DNA of 64,000 nucleotides from Macrocystis pyrifera (lineage: Eukaryota > Sar > Phaeophyceae > Laminariales > Laminariaceae), in assembly GCA_031763025.1 (NCBI GenBank), contig JASSKH010000006.1, positions 13,791,479-13,855,478 on the forward strand, written 5' to 3'. The notes below the pieces were generated by a model. It did not search any database. It was not told where the DNA came from and saw only the letters and a program-made list of their open reading frames with translations. Below, piece after piece: positions 1 to 10,871 of the stretch. Both the position numbers and the translations under genes were made by a program. How positions within the stretch are numbered: the stretch's first letter is position 1; each line of letters opens with the position of its first letter.

Positions 1-185
1 GCTTGTACACAGCCGTCACAAAAAACTCGGAGAAATGGAAGAACGACACGGAGCACGAGTACAGGCTCCACTGGAGCTGTAGCACCGCCAAATCCAAATC
101 CCATCCGGTTCCATCCAATCCGGTTTCCGATCCGATCCGAGTCGGTGTCCGATTCCATACCATTGGGCGGAATCGCAGAAACGGC

Positions 186-212
186 ACAAGCAGCAGCAGC
201 AGCAGCAGCACC
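186..212. repeat. (CAG)n microsatellite
   Basis: Seven or so CAG/GCA units inside otherwise unassigned sequence. Confidence 0.95.
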
Positions 213-824
213 GACAACATCAGCAGCAGTAAGGGAGAGGGCAGAGAGAGGGCAGAGAGAGGGAATGTATGGGGTTACAACTCTCTCGGGACGCTGTAAT
301 AGAGGGAAAAACTTGACAACAAAAAGTGACGACTATATAGAGCACACATCGGCCACTGCGTGATAGCCTGAGGGTCATAACAGCTTTGAATGCACAAACT
401 ACAGTACGAGGCAATGAGTCGTATGACACACGCGCAGAATGATCCTCTTGCCTTTGTGGCTGGGCGTTCGCATTACTCGATTACACCAACCATCTTCTTT
501 TTCAGTCGTTATTCTCTCAAAAGGGGTGCCGAAGGAGGTCTAGGGGACGGTGATGGCTCACTCACGAATCCGTCGTCAATGTAGGCGCGCGTACGAGTAG
601 GCGTTTCGGAAGCATGCACACGACTCGGTAATAGAGCAACGGATTTGCAACCAAGATCCGCATTTCGAAGTTTCACGATATTGTACACAAATAAACGAGA
701 AAATCTACCCCTTCTTTCTTTTTTCGGACCCAATAACTCTACCAGGTACCAGGTACCACTTATCTTTGATCGTAACGTAGTTTTGTTTTCCGCACCACTT
801 TCGGCGACGACCCAACAATATCAC

Positions 825-933
825 TATTACGGAGTACCATAGTAAAAAACACCCGAGGTACACACAAAAACCTATATATTTGCCTATTTTTACTAACAAA
901 ATTTGGTCCCATTTACTATGGTCCTCCGTGATA
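825..933 (+). mobile_element. MITE family 1 copy
   Basis: TA-flanked, about 109 bp. Ends are TTACGGAGTACCATAGT and ACTATGGTCCTCCGTGA. The core reads acacaaaaacctatatattt. Confidence 0.85.
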
Positions 934-1723
934 ACATCCGACCGGAGAACAGCAATATATTTTACGAAGTTAAGGGCATTTCTTCATCGGTGCTGTAGCC
1001 TTTGTACTATATATACTCCCGCGCGTGAAATAAAACATGTAAGCGATTATGCGAGCTTTCCGTGCCATCGGCTCGCAACTCCGAGTGCACGGAAACACCC
1101 CGTGAGTCGTTTCTGGCCGCCTGCGATTGCTGGCAGGCGCACTCGAGCCCCTTCACACACCCCATCAGGCGCATTCCACAATTTCGAGGGCTGCAGTTTC
1201 CTGCGATGAGCTGTAGCTGTTCGCACGCGAAGGAGTGCAAACGTTCAGATGGGGGTCCTTTTTTGTCTCATTTTGTGCACCCAAATTTTCAACCACTTTC
1301 GACCACTGCAACACCTGCAAGTCCAGGTGTAGGCCTCTGTCGAGGACCTGCGGAAGGGTAAAATCCCAAGAGAAACGCAAGCTGTTCACATGTTTTTTTT
1401 TCTTGGGCACGGCCGCTCTCCGATAGGCACGAACCAGCTCAAGCTCTAAACACAGCGCGTGCGTTAAAAACAGCTGATTTCTTGTCCTGTAGATCTCTGA
1501 GCCTGCCTTTCGCATTGCTCGTTTTCTTGATGGATGTCCTGCGCTGCAACCGGTTGGTGTGACCAACCTTGCCCCTTTTCGGGTGCCGCTATCTCCGGGT
1601 TGTCTGGGGGTTAATCGACTCTCTTGGGACTCCAGTCCGGTTTTGAGCACAACCCACGAAAATTCCAGGTAGTTCATTCCCAAAACGTGGCTGCACGGGA
1701 CTGCAGTCCTAGAACGGTGCTTA
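934..1723. other. Unassigned
   Basis: No convincing exon or repeat boundary. A minus-strand frame covers 1165-1815 but shows no family resemblance, and its start lies in a MITE. Bases 1-824 are equally unassigned apart from the CAG tract. Confidence 0.5.
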
Positions 1724-1833
1724 CTCTGACGGGGGACCATAGTAAATAGGACCAAATATTGCGAGTAAATATAGGGAAATATATAGGTTTTTGTGTGTAG
1801 CGTAGGTCCTATCAACTAGGGTTCCCCGCAATA
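1724..1833 (-). mobile_element. MITE family 1 copy
   Basis: Reverse-oriented core (atatataggtttttgtgtgt) between cgggggaccatagtaaatag and a decayed right end (gttccccgcaata). Confidence 0.8.
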
Positions 1834-2426
1834 GCGTGCAACGACAGGGGTAGGTGCCATTGTTTCGGCCATTTTTTTTTCTTCTTCTGACTGATCAGCC
1901 TCCTTAACCCTCTTGAGACTAGCAAACGGAAAAAAAAAAAAAAAACTGACGAATAAAAGTGACTCGGCAAATGACAATTGCATGATTGAGAGGGGGGGGG
2001 GGGGGGGGGGGGTCGGTTTTACCAATTGGTGTCCGAGTTACAATGGTTGAAAGCAAAGGAGTCACTCGTATGGCGTGGACGCAAAATGATCCTACAGTAC
2101 CCTGCTGCTCTTAACGGGCGCACACGCTTCCGTACACGGCTGATGAGACTAAACGTGTGGTTGTTCTAGTCGTTATCTCGGTGTGCCCAAGGGGTTAACC
2201 TCCCCATCATTGGACTACCACCAGTGTTCAACGGTATTGTTCGCCATGTATCTTTGCCTATGTAACCTTTGGGGTTGTTCATCGAGTTGAACTTTTAGCT
2301 TCTCTCAAAAATCAGTTTTTGGGTGACTTACTGGTGACTCAGTAATGCTACGGACCTCCTCAAAGCGAGGGGCCTCAGAAGGCAAAAAGTAGGTGCCGTC
2401 CCCCACAAGGCAAATAAAAGACTTAC

Positions 2427-2874
2427 TATTACGAGGGGACCACAGTAAATAGGACCTACGTCCCCGGTGGCTTGGTAGGTGGTCCGCGAGCCTATCAAGA
2501 TCAATTTCGTGAGTTCGAGTCTCACCGAGTGCATGCTCATAGGGACTTTTTCTTGCATAAAATTGATTAGCTGAAAGCGCGAGAGCGTGAGTTAGCTGTG
2601 CATTCGATGAAAATCGACGAGCAGTGGGAATGCTGAACCCTATGCGCGATAAAAACTAAAGGCACGTACCGGGGGGGAGAAGGGACGACACCTGTGACCA
2701 CGGCTTGTCCAGAAGATCGTCGAGGGTAAAACCTCCTACGAGTGGGCTGGAAAGTAAAAGTGATGATGAAAAAAAAAAACAAAAAAAACAAAAAAAACAT
2801 ACACATAAAAACCTACATATTTCCCTATTTTTACCAACAATGTTTGGTCCTATTTACTATGGTCCCCCGTAATA
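2427..2874 (+). mobile_element. MITE family 1 copy split by a SINE (nested insertion)
   Basis: The left part 2427-2460 (tattacgaggggaccacag... to acctacg) and right part 2798-2874 (acataaaaacctacatat ... ggtcccccgtaata) together match one intact MITE. The SINE at 2461-2797 interrupts it at the position where other copies read ctacggtacac. The MITE therefore predates the SINE. Confidence 0.85.
2461..2800 (+). mobile_element. tRNA-derived SINE, full copy
   Basis: The head contains a box A-like TGGCTTGGTAGGTGG (about 2469-2483) and a box B GAGTTCGAGTCTC (2511-2523), about 40 bases apart as in tRNA genes and Pol III SINEs. The body continues to gtaaaagtgatgatg and an A-rich tail (2768-2797). The same body occurs at 18951-19306 and 5753-5852. 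It probably moves with LINE enzymes. Confidence 0.8.
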
Positions 2875-3128
2875 GTAGCACAGAGCTCCTCAAGCGAGAA
2901 GCCTCAAAAGGCCAAAAAGTAGGTGCCGTCCCCTATGAGGCAAACAAATTACTTCCTACTCTAACACTTCGGAGCTCCTATACTATAACCAACTGGAGCT
3001 CCTATGCTATACTCAAATGAGGCGCCTCAGAACAATTAGGTGTCACCGCTGCAAGGCAAACACGTGTAGTCCCTGCATCTAGGAACGCCTGTCCGACTCT
3101 CCGACCCCATGCAGAGTGCAAGCTGCTT

Positions 3129-3183
3129 GTGAACAAAACTTGCTGCTGGTGCTGCTGTGCTGCTGCTGTTGCTGGTGCTGCAT
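3129..3183. repeat. (TGC)n-rich microsatellite
   Basis: Imperfect TGC/TGG repeats followed by alternating gcatgcatgc words to about 3270. Confidence 0.9.
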
Positions 3184-3721
3184 GCATACTGGGCGATCAA
3201 TTCCCAGGGCGTGCATGCATGCTCGCGCGATTTATCAGGGCTGCATGCTTGGGCGCCTCATATTGCACTTGCATGCTTGGTCTCCCTACCTCCGTGACCG
3301 GGTGGGTCACGAAAACACCGGTACGAATATAGAACACTTTACTAACCCGGAATAGTATGCCATGAGAAATGCTACTGGTGTACTAAACTGTATAACCTGC
3401 AAAATGTCGCCAACACAGCAGTATCGAGTGTACCGCGCCAGTGCTCCGAGCACCTTGCCAACAAAATCTACACCACCACCTCAGAGCACGGCATGCCCAA
3501 AATGCTGGGATCTGCTCGGTATGGCATTAAAAGTACCCCAGGATATGCGATAATGCCCATAATGCTTGGGAAACGTCCAAGCATGTGAATAATGCCTCAC
3601 GGTGTTTTATGCCCCGAATACCCTGGCCACGCCCCAGGCAGTGTTCGTCGTCTCAAAGTGCGTCATGTCCGACGTGCTGTCGCTCGGTACTCGTGTAGTC
3701 TGTTGCTATGTACTACTCGTA

Positions 3722-3951
3722 AGACTGTTGTTGATGTTGTTGTTGATGTTGACGTTGACGTTGTTCTGGCGACCTTCGTTGCACAAAACTGTGTGCCGGG
3801 TGGTATGAGACCGCGCGCACTGTTTCATAATAATCCATTTTTTTTCCCGTCGATATAAGTAGGCTCGCACCGATACTCGAGCCGATTCAAAGCGTTGTTG
3901 TTGTTGTTGTTGTTGTTGATGTTGTCGTTGTTGTTGAGGCGACGTTGCGAC
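3722..3951. repeat. Two (TTG)n/(GTTGAT)n microsatellite tracts
   Basis: Tracts at 3722-3768 and 3893-3945, imperfect GTT repeats. Frames on either strand give Leu or Asn runs, which I do not take as coding. Confidence 0.9.
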
Positions 3952-5399
3952 CTTTGTTCCATGGCGTATGCATATCTACTACTCGTATATACGTATTCGT
4001 TTCTGATCTTGGCGGCACCAAAAAAGCAGGAACCCTTTTCGAGCGTCTTGAAGCGTCCGTCGTCACGGTCCCGCACACAACTTGACGATAGTTGCAAATA
4101 TCTTGGTGTGCAAGTTCCTACATAGCGGCAGCAATTCTATCGTTGCTACGCATTTTATAGTCCTTCTCTTTCCACCTCGTATTATATGTATACGTATGCT
4201 ATTAATATTAATAGTCAAATTTTCGTACTTTTGCCAACTTTTCTCTTCGTACGAGCACTTTTCGGCAAGACACCAAGTACTCGGACAGGGGAAGCCCGGC
4301 CAGACACATTGGTCGAGGTCTCGGCGCGATCCGTGCACTCTGGAGCGCGTGGCGGGCGCTAACCAATTTTTTTTTTCCGGCGGGAGTGGGTAAGACGATT
4401 TCCCTGGTTTCAATGCGAGAGGCCTTATTTTGTACGTGCGTATCGGTAAAATATTGTCTGTTTTCTTCCCTAGGCTCTCATGAGCTGTGAGTGCACAGCT
4501 CAGACATATACCAGGTACACAACAGACAACATGTACAGATCCCATCGTTCCAACGCCGCCGCCCACACGCGGTGCGTGTGCTACACACCCATATGCGTAG
4601 TATTGCTGTGGCTGGTCGTTTGTGTCTGTCGGAGCCTGCCGTCCGTATTCCACCGTCTGCCAGATTTTTTTTCATACGTGTGTACCCAGGCTAATGTATG
4701 CCAGGTATCCCTGTGCATTTTTTTGTGTTGTTGTACGCGGAGCACGGGCCACCACCCACACAACAATAGCAACAGTAGTGCACAGAGCGTGCTCACCTCT
4801 AGCGTCCTACAGCACCACAACCCTGCTGCCCAGCAGCAGCAGCAGTGGGCACACCTTGCACGTATGGATGATCGTACTGCGGCTATCAAAGTTGATTATC
4901 GGAGATTTCGATCGATTACTTGAACACGCCACGACCACACCATCATCACCTCTCTCCCTGCTGCTTTTTCTGCATATTGCCGTGTGTGATCCAACATTGT
5001 CACTGCTCCAGCTGTGCTCCAGCTGTGCTCAGCACAGTGCGCCAACAGCAGCAGCAGGCAGCGTACTATGCGCATGTGGAAGATCCGCTCTGTACGCTCA
5101 GCACTAGTGTTCGTTGTTGTTGTCATCGGCATTGGCCTATGCACGTACCTTGCGCAATGTGTGACCGGCCTTTTTTGCTCGATATCGATCTTCCCCGGAT
5201 CGATATGTATGTTCGTCGAGTCGAGTACAACAAATCGTTCGTACAAGCATCGTGTACAGCAGCATTCTTACAAAACATACATACAGTTACTGACTGCTGT
5301 GTGTCCTACAATGCTGACCGACAGATCCTAGAGCCTGCATCAGTACACGTTCCTTTGTCGCAGTACGTGTATGTTCTGCTGTCGTATCATATCACATGG

Positions 5400-5640
5400 C
5401 ATTTTACAGCAGTACCGCTGTACATGTAGTCATATAACATAGCATTTTACAGCAGTACCGCTGTACATGCAGTCGTACCTGTACAAGCTACTCTCTGTAG
5501 GAAACCCTGCAGTGTGTTTTAGACTGCGTAAAAAACACAACGTGCCAATTGTACGAGCCCCGCTGTTCTAGCGTATGTAGCCCTGCTGTTCTAGCGTGTG
5601 TAGCCCTGCTGTTCTAGCGTATGTATATGTCATACTGCGC
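5400..5640. repeat. Local tandem duplications
   Basis: ttttacagcagtaccgctgt (plus acatg) occurs twice, 39 bp apart. ccctgctgttctagcgt recurs three times from 5555. Confidence 0.85.
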
Positions 5641-5752
5641 TTGACAAAAATTTCGTTTCCGAGGTTCAACTCTCACCATCCACGCTTTTTCTTTTAAATT
5701 TACCTTTGACTTTTTTTGTACCAATGCATCCACCTTGCTTTTTTGAACGTAT

Positions 5753-5852
5753 GAAGGGACGACACCTGTGACCACGGCTTGTCCAGAAGATCGTCGAGGG
5801 TAAAACCTCCTACGAGTGGGCTGGAAAGTAAAAGTGATGAAAAAAATAAATA
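5753..5852 (+). mobile_element. SINE 3' fragment
   Basis: Only the last ~85 bp (gaagggacgacacctgtgac ... aaagtaaaagtgatg) plus an A/T-rich tail. It is truncated at the 5' side, as expected of target-primed reverse transcription. The LTR element starts a few bases downstream. Confidence 0.8.
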
Positions 5853-5860
5853 AATGATAT

Positions 5861-6102
5861 TGTTAAGATCCCGGGTTGCGGGAGACTTTGTATCCCTGGA
5901 CAGGTCTGCCTTTTAAGTCGGTAAACATTGCACTCACATGTGTTGTTTGCTTAGCTATAGAGTGAGACCAAGCTCGTGCTCCTCTGGAAAACCCCTGGTT
6001 TTCCATCTAAGATACGCCTTCCAAGTACTACAAATACGTTCCCCGTGACTAAACCCAGGTAGTTACCGGGCTTTCAATCTCATACAAGACCATATCTTAA
6101 CA
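5861..6102 (-). repeat. 3' LTR of the gag-only element
   Basis: 242 bp from TGTTAAGATC to ATCTTAACA, a perfect short terminal inverted repeat. It sits directly after the A-rich tail of a SINE fragment. Confidence 0.85.
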
Positions 6103-6675
6103 CTAGCCCACTCTGATGAGCCGTATATGCAGAATTATGGGAAATTCGTGGAAACCCCGATTCCACGAACTAGAACATGAGTCGAAGATGCGGCTCCTCA
6201 AAACCCACTCCCACACCTCTGAACGGCGAGGCAACGAAGCCGGCAAAGTACGTAAAAAAATAAATACATAAAGGGAAGACCTAGCCTTAAGGGGCAGGAA
6301 GAAATCGTCGATGAAAGCCATCGCCATACCGCTCGCACAGGGGGGGGGGGCGAGGAAGATGCACGGAAAAGCGAAAAGTGCGTACGGGAACAAAAAAGAA
6401 AAATAACACGGAGGACGACAATAACCACCTATACCCAGTCCACCACTCTGGAAGCGCGTCCCAACACCGAGCGGGGGGGGCAGGACAGAATACGTAAAAA
6501 CACATCCCCGATACTCGTGCCCTCTGCTGTCCAAGCCACCTGGAAACCCCGCTCCGCTGAGCGCGTACCCAGCCAACCCGGGGAGCCAGCTGCGTCCGCT
6601 CCGGACCGGAGCACGTCGGACAAACTTGGACGCAGCGACCTGGAGGCATCCCAGTTGCGCTCTGCGCCGCTGGAT

Positions 6676-7209
6676 CTACCTGCTTCTGGGCCAGATGAGA
6701 GAATATTTTATATTGTTTTTTTCCGCCTCGCATTCCACTGTTGTTCGACTCTGCGCACTCCCCTGTAAAAAATTCAGGTCCCCGGGGCGCTTGGTCCGGG
6801 CGTCGATCGCGAGCACAGCGGGGGAACACGGGTCCGTGGGGCCAAGGTCGGGGGCGGCCTTCGCGGTGGTGGAGGCAAGTGGAAGGTTCTCCGCTGATGC
6901 CCTCGTCTGGCCGGCCCGGCTGGTCGCGGAGGAAGCAGCCGCCCGGGCGGCCCGCAGCGCCTCACTGGCCCGAGATATGGAGTCTCGCGCACAAGAGGCG
7001 GAGCGAGCGGCTTCCTCGGAAGCCGTGGCGGCAGCCGTGGCGATGGCGGCGGCGGCCTTGGAAGCGCGGGCGGCAGCTGCAGCCTCGAGCTCGGCCGATG
7101 CACGCGTCCGTGCTCGATGGCTAGCCGTTGTCGCCGAGGCAGCCCCGAGGGCCTCGGCGGAGGCCAAAGCCTGCTCGGGAGCGAGGACACCCGAGCCCGC
7201 GGGCCCCAC
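6676..7209 (-). CDS. Ala-rich coiled-coil frame inside the LTR element
   Basis: 178 codons of strongly Ala/Arg/Ser/Glu sequence (such as SASCARDSISRASEALRAA) predicted to be helical, in GC-rich DNA between the hairpin and the left LTR. It may be the rest of gag, cut off by the hairpin. The opposite strand is also open over much of this stretch because of the high GC, so the coding strand is uncertain. Confidence 0.3.
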   Translation of the reverse strand: MGPAGSGVLAPEQALASAEALGAASATTASHRARTRASAELEAAAAARASKAAAAIATAAATASEEAARSASCARDSISRASEALRAARAAASSATSRAGQTRASAENLPLASTTAKAAPDLGPTDPCSPAVLAIDARTKRPGDLNFLQGSAQSRTTVECEAEKNNIKYSLIWPRSR

Positions 7210-7344
7210 GTCTCTGGACGACGCCGTGGACTTCGAGCCCCCGGACTCTGAGGACGAGCGGCTGGCAACCGGGAAGGCCGCAGCACCGGCGGCCGAGGAC
7301 CCGGGCAGTATCCAGGCCCCCCCTCAACTACCTGGGGCGTGAAC

Positions 7345-7695
7345 CTCCCTCTCGCCGGAGGAGCAGGCGGCGGTCATTCAGCGCTGGGCCAACCAGTCCA
7401 GCCTCGAAGCGGGGACAACCGCCGATCGCCCCGCGCCCGGCCAGGCCGACACTGTCACGGCCGCACGGGCTCCTGATGCCACAGACACCCACCCCGACGT
7501 CCTCGCAGCCGAGCAGACAAAGCATGCTCGGCTGCGAGGACGTCGGGGTGGGTGTCTGTGGCATCAGGAGCCCGTGCGGCCGTGACAGTGTCGGCCTGGC
7601 CGGGCGCGGGGCGATCGGCGGTTGTCCCCGCTTCGAGGCTGGACTGGTTGGCCCAGCGCTGAATGACCGCCGCCTGCTCCTCCGGCGAGAGGGAG
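7345..7695. repeat. Perfect inverted repeat, 171-bp arms, 9-base loop
   Basis: 7345-7515 is the exact reverse complement of 7525-7695, separated by gacaaagca. I compared the two arms base by base and found no mismatch. It lies inside the gag-like region of the LTR element. Confidence 0.95.
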
Positions 7696-7916
7696 AGCTC
7701 TTTCCCCTCATCATGTTTTGTTGTACAAGGCGCTCGATCCACGTCGTTCTGATGGGGCTCCTGCCTAGACTCGTGCTCCACTTGTTGGTCTGTTGTACAA
7801 GGCGCTCGATCCACATCGACGGGCCTTCGGCGGTGGGGCACTGAGGGGCCCGGAGCCTCAGCGGCTCGGCCACCGTGAGGGGAAGCAGACCCTTCCACCT
7901 CTTGTGTCTCCATCAT
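7455..7916 (-). CDS. gag-like N-terminal frame of the LTR element
   Basis: A 153-codon frame opens 90 bases inside the primer-binding-like site. It is hydrophilic and Pro/Ala/Arg-rich, with a repeated DVDRAPCTT motif and then LSPEEQAAVIQRWANQSSLE, which looks like a capsid-type helix. The frame runs into the inverted copy of itself at 7515 and then stops, so the hairpin truncates it. No zinc knuckle is seen. This is a gag assignment by position and composition only. Confidence 0.45.
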   Translation of the reverse strand: MMETQEVEGSASPHGGRAAEAPGPSVPHRRRPVDVDRAPCTTDQQVEHESRQEPHQNDVDRAPCTTKHDEGKELSLSPEEQAAVIQRWANQSSLEAGTTADRPAPGQADTVTAARAPDATDTHPDVLAAEHALSARLRGRRGGCLWHQEPVRP

Positions 7917-8026
7917 GCAGTGGCCAGAACAAACTTACTCACCAATAGGAAATCAAACAAATAAAAACAGTGACAAACAACGCAAACCGACAAAAAAGCG
8001 GAAAGTCCTACGCCGAAGACGTCACT

Positions 8027-8303
8027 TGTTAAGATCCCGGGTTGCGGGACACTTTGTATCCCTGGACAGGTCTGCCTTTTAAGTCGGTAAACATTGCACT
8101 CACATGTGTTGTTTGCTTAGCTATAGAGAAGAGCAGTTTTATTCCTTTCGTGCACGCGGAGACTGAGACCAAGCTCGTGCGCCTCTGGAAAACCCCTGGT
8201 TTTCCATCTAAGACACGCCTTCCAAGTACTACAAATACGTTCCCCGTGACTAAACCCAGGTAGTTACCGGGCTTTCAATCTCATACAAGACCATATATTA
8301 ACA
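8027..8303 (-). repeat. 5' LTR of the gag-only element
   Basis: 277 bp bounded by TGTTAAG and TTAACA. It includes a ~35-bp segment (gagcagttttattcc...) that the partner LTR lacks. It is called 5' because the primer-binding-like site lies on its inner (left) side. Confidence 0.85.
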
Positions 8304-8439
8304 ATATAATACTTCCAAGTACAAGTTGCATGTGTGTGTTTTACCCCAAGGCCACGGAGTTTGGGCGCGCTTACGTGTGGCGTGCGTTCAGACCTCAACC
8401 TTTCAAAGCAGCTGCTCCCAATACTTGGGAATGAAGCAA

Positions 8440-9250
8440 AGTACGTTCGAGAAAGTACTGTATGTACTTCGTACACTCGCAGTATGTCGGGTTTTTTGCA
8501 CTCCAGATAAGTACTCGCAGTATTTTGAGGTTCTGTACTATTACGGGGGACGATAGTAAGTAGGACCAAATATCCTTAGTAAAAATACTGAAATATATAG
8601 ATTTTTATGTATGCCATAGGTCCTACCAGGTATTAACTATGTAATACTACTAAGTCAGATACTACTGCGGATGCTTTCGGGCTCGCACCACTGTAGTTTG
8701 GGATTCGCTACCGCTGCTGTTGTGGATATTCCCTGCTGTGCTTCAAGTATCTCGGGGTTCTGTACTGCGGGTACTGCGAGTACTAGTCTAGCAGTATTTC
8801 GTTCGTTGATAGTGTTCGTACTGCTTCAGCGAGTACTCGCAGTACCGAAATACCCTCAATATGCCCAGTATACGAGTATGAAGTACCCTTCGGCCGTCTG
8901 TGCACCGTGTCGACAATTCTCCCGTTGTTCGGCACAAAACACTCCCAGACAGTCCGACGAGTGGGAGTTGGAGCAACTTTCGCCGGGGACAACTCGAGTA
9001 CTTAGAGCACTGAGAGTATTTCGGGAATATATGTACTGCGAGTACTCTCGGGATCTCGAGGTTCTGTACTGCGGATTGCCTGTACTCCCAAGTATTTCGT
9101 GTTTCGATACTGCGGGTGCATACTTGCCTGTGCGCTCGGGGTTCCGTACTGTTCACACTCTCACTACTGTCAGTATTTGGGCCTTCTCAGTACTCGCAAT
9201 ATTTTGGCCGCCAGTACTCCAATATTTCTCAGTATTCGGACAATGAATTG
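8440..9250. repeat. Cluster of degenerate AGTACTCGCAGTA words
   Basis: gtactgcgagtact, agtactcgcagta and shortened forms recur at least ten times on both strands among otherwise unrelated sequence. The word is near-palindromic. I see no gene here. Confidence 0.65.
8539..8646 (-). mobile_element. MITE family 1 copy
   Basis: Left end TATTACGGGGGACGATAG. The core is in reverse orientation, and the right terminal repeat is partly replaced (attaactatgtaata). Confidence 0.75.
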
Positions 9251-9954
9251 TTCTCGAGCATTTTTCTGTGAAACCTCTGTTACCCTGAGCACTAAGAAAC
9301 ATATATTTTGGGGGAATATATATTTACGTATTGTATGTGCTGTATTTTACTCAGCGGATCACAAAGTATTACCATGGTATGGCGCAACCTCGACCTCATG
9401 CAACTTTTTGGTACTTCCGTTTACGAAGCATACATTGAAATGATCGCCGGGAGTCATCTGTTCAGGATCGATATCCACTTACCCGTACCCTATTTCATAT
9501 TATTGTAGTAATGATCCCACACTATTTCCACAAACAGTATAGTCTGTCCTCAAAAATACTTGTGTGTTCTTCACATCAATGATTGGTGGATGCAGCTACT
9601 ACTTCTCAACAGGTGTGCAGGATTTCATACCAGTAATATTTCGCTCTTGCGCCACCACTCCCCTAGGCACCTTCCGGAGCGGAACCTTGTATATAGTAGA
9701 TTCTCTTGAGACATTTCTCCAAGCAGGATGCTGGGGGGCTGATTTCGGCCTTCTGCATTTACTCACTTGTTCCGAAACTTTGACCTCTTCTCTCGCGAGC
9801 CACGTTTGCTTCCTTATACTGGACACCTTATATAGACTACCCATGTATTCTGCCACTAGGTAAGCGTTGGGTTGGAATGAGGCCTCCTGGTGTTGCTGAT
9901 GGTATATATCACCACTGCACGCTGGATGATAAGGCTGTAGTTGTCGTGTTGTAG

Positions 9955-10012
9955 GCCGGTCGGTCGGTCGGTCGGTCGGTCGGTCGGTCGGTCGGTCGGT
10001 CGGTCGGTCGGG
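9955..10012. repeat. (CGGT)n microsatellite
   Basis: About 14 near-perfect CGGT units. On the minus strand it reads as a DRPT peptide repeat, which is not evidence of coding. Confidence 0.97.
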
Positions 10013-10084
10013 TCGCTGCGACCGTGCCCTTATAAGGGTTCCCGTTGCGCCCATCATAAAATACGTACCCGGCACAACAGCAGG

Positions 10085-10536
10085 TGAAGCGCGTGGCTAG
10101 CTTCGCAGCTCCAGAAGCGGTGGAGGGCGTGCCCAGGACTCGAAGTGCTGTGGCGCATCATTCCCTGTGGCACGATCGTCTTAAATATAGCATCGTACTG
10201 TACCCCACAGATATCATCAAAAACGGACCTCTGCATTCTGCATGACTGCGCTATCGAGGCGGGAACTTGATGCCCAGCTGCTGGGTTATTAGGTGGACCG
10301 TACTGGTCGTGCATCACAGAGTGCGGCCCACCTCGAGACGTGGCAGCTGGGCATCGACCATCAGCTTCAATGACGTAGACATACTGGATGCAGACCCATT
10401 CGATCAGATGTGTGCTGTGGACGATGGGCGATACTGATAAGATCGCGCCACAGGAATGATAGTACACACTACTACTGAATTTTTCAAGTCCTGGGCACGC
10501 CCGCTTCTGGAGCTGCGAAGCTAGCCACGCGCTTCA
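10085..10536. mobile_element. Non-autonomous element with 49-bp inverted repeats
   Basis: The left arm 10086-10140 and right arm 10487-10535 are perfect inverted repeats except for a 6-bp insertion (gtggag) on the left. About 345 bp lie between them. I see no transposase and no clear target duplication. Confidence 0.7.
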
Positions 10537-10871
10537 ACTACCAGGTACGTATAATATACTGGTACCTAACATACGCGTAATCACAACCTATAACTCTTTT
10601 GAGACCAAGGCTTAGAGACCTACAACACGAGAAGTACCCCCCCTTACAAGCCAACGTGCACGAGGAAGATGGCATACGTAGCTGTCGTCATGCAGGAACT
10701 CGCGCACCAGGCTTTCGCAACTGCTGTCATCAACTTGTGTGCGGGGCCGTGACGGCTGACACTTCAGGGCACTCGAAAAGGGTGCCTAGTTTTTGGCGAC
10801 GTCAAAATTACATTACAGTAGTAGCAACTTGCATTCGCTCATACATACCTGGTAAGAAGTACTACAAATAG

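Larger units (their letters stand above)
2875..5750. other. Unassigned, microsatellite-rich
   Basis: Apart from the TGC/TTG tracts and tandem pieces listed, I see nothing. An ~80-bp block (agctcctcaagcgag..ctcaraaggc, aaaaagtaggtgccgtcccc) at 2875-2955 repeats 2340-2424 on the other side of the MITE/SINE. Confidence 0.5.
5861..8303 (-). mobile_element. Non-autonomous gag-only LTR retrotransposon
   Basis: Two LTRs (5861-6102 and 8027-8303) begin TGTTAAGATC and end in AACA. They differ at only a handful of bases plus one ~35-bp indel, so the insertion is fairly recent. ATAT lies on both outer flanks, a possible 4-bp target duplication. The minus strand is the coding sense. A primer-binding-like sequence (TGACGTCTTCGGC, TGGCGTCTTCGGC in relatives) follows the right LTR by two bases, and a G-rich run (AGAGTGGGCTAG) abuts the left LTR. 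The interior is only about 1.9 kb. It holds Ala-rich, gag-like frames and a long perfect hairpin, but no protease, reverse transcriptase or integrase. Mobilisation would need enzymes from elsewhere. Confidence 0.85.

Noticed and set aside
1165..1815. 216-codon minus ORF
   Set aside because: Its start lies in a MITE terminal region and the sequence resembles no protein family.
7128..7844. 238-codon plus ORF mirrored by a minus ORF with the same peptide
   Set aside because: The shared peptide comes from the perfect inverted repeat, not from two genes.
9599..10075. 158-codon minus ORF with a DRPT repeat
   Set aside because: The repeat is a CGGT microsatellite and the rest shows no family resemblance.
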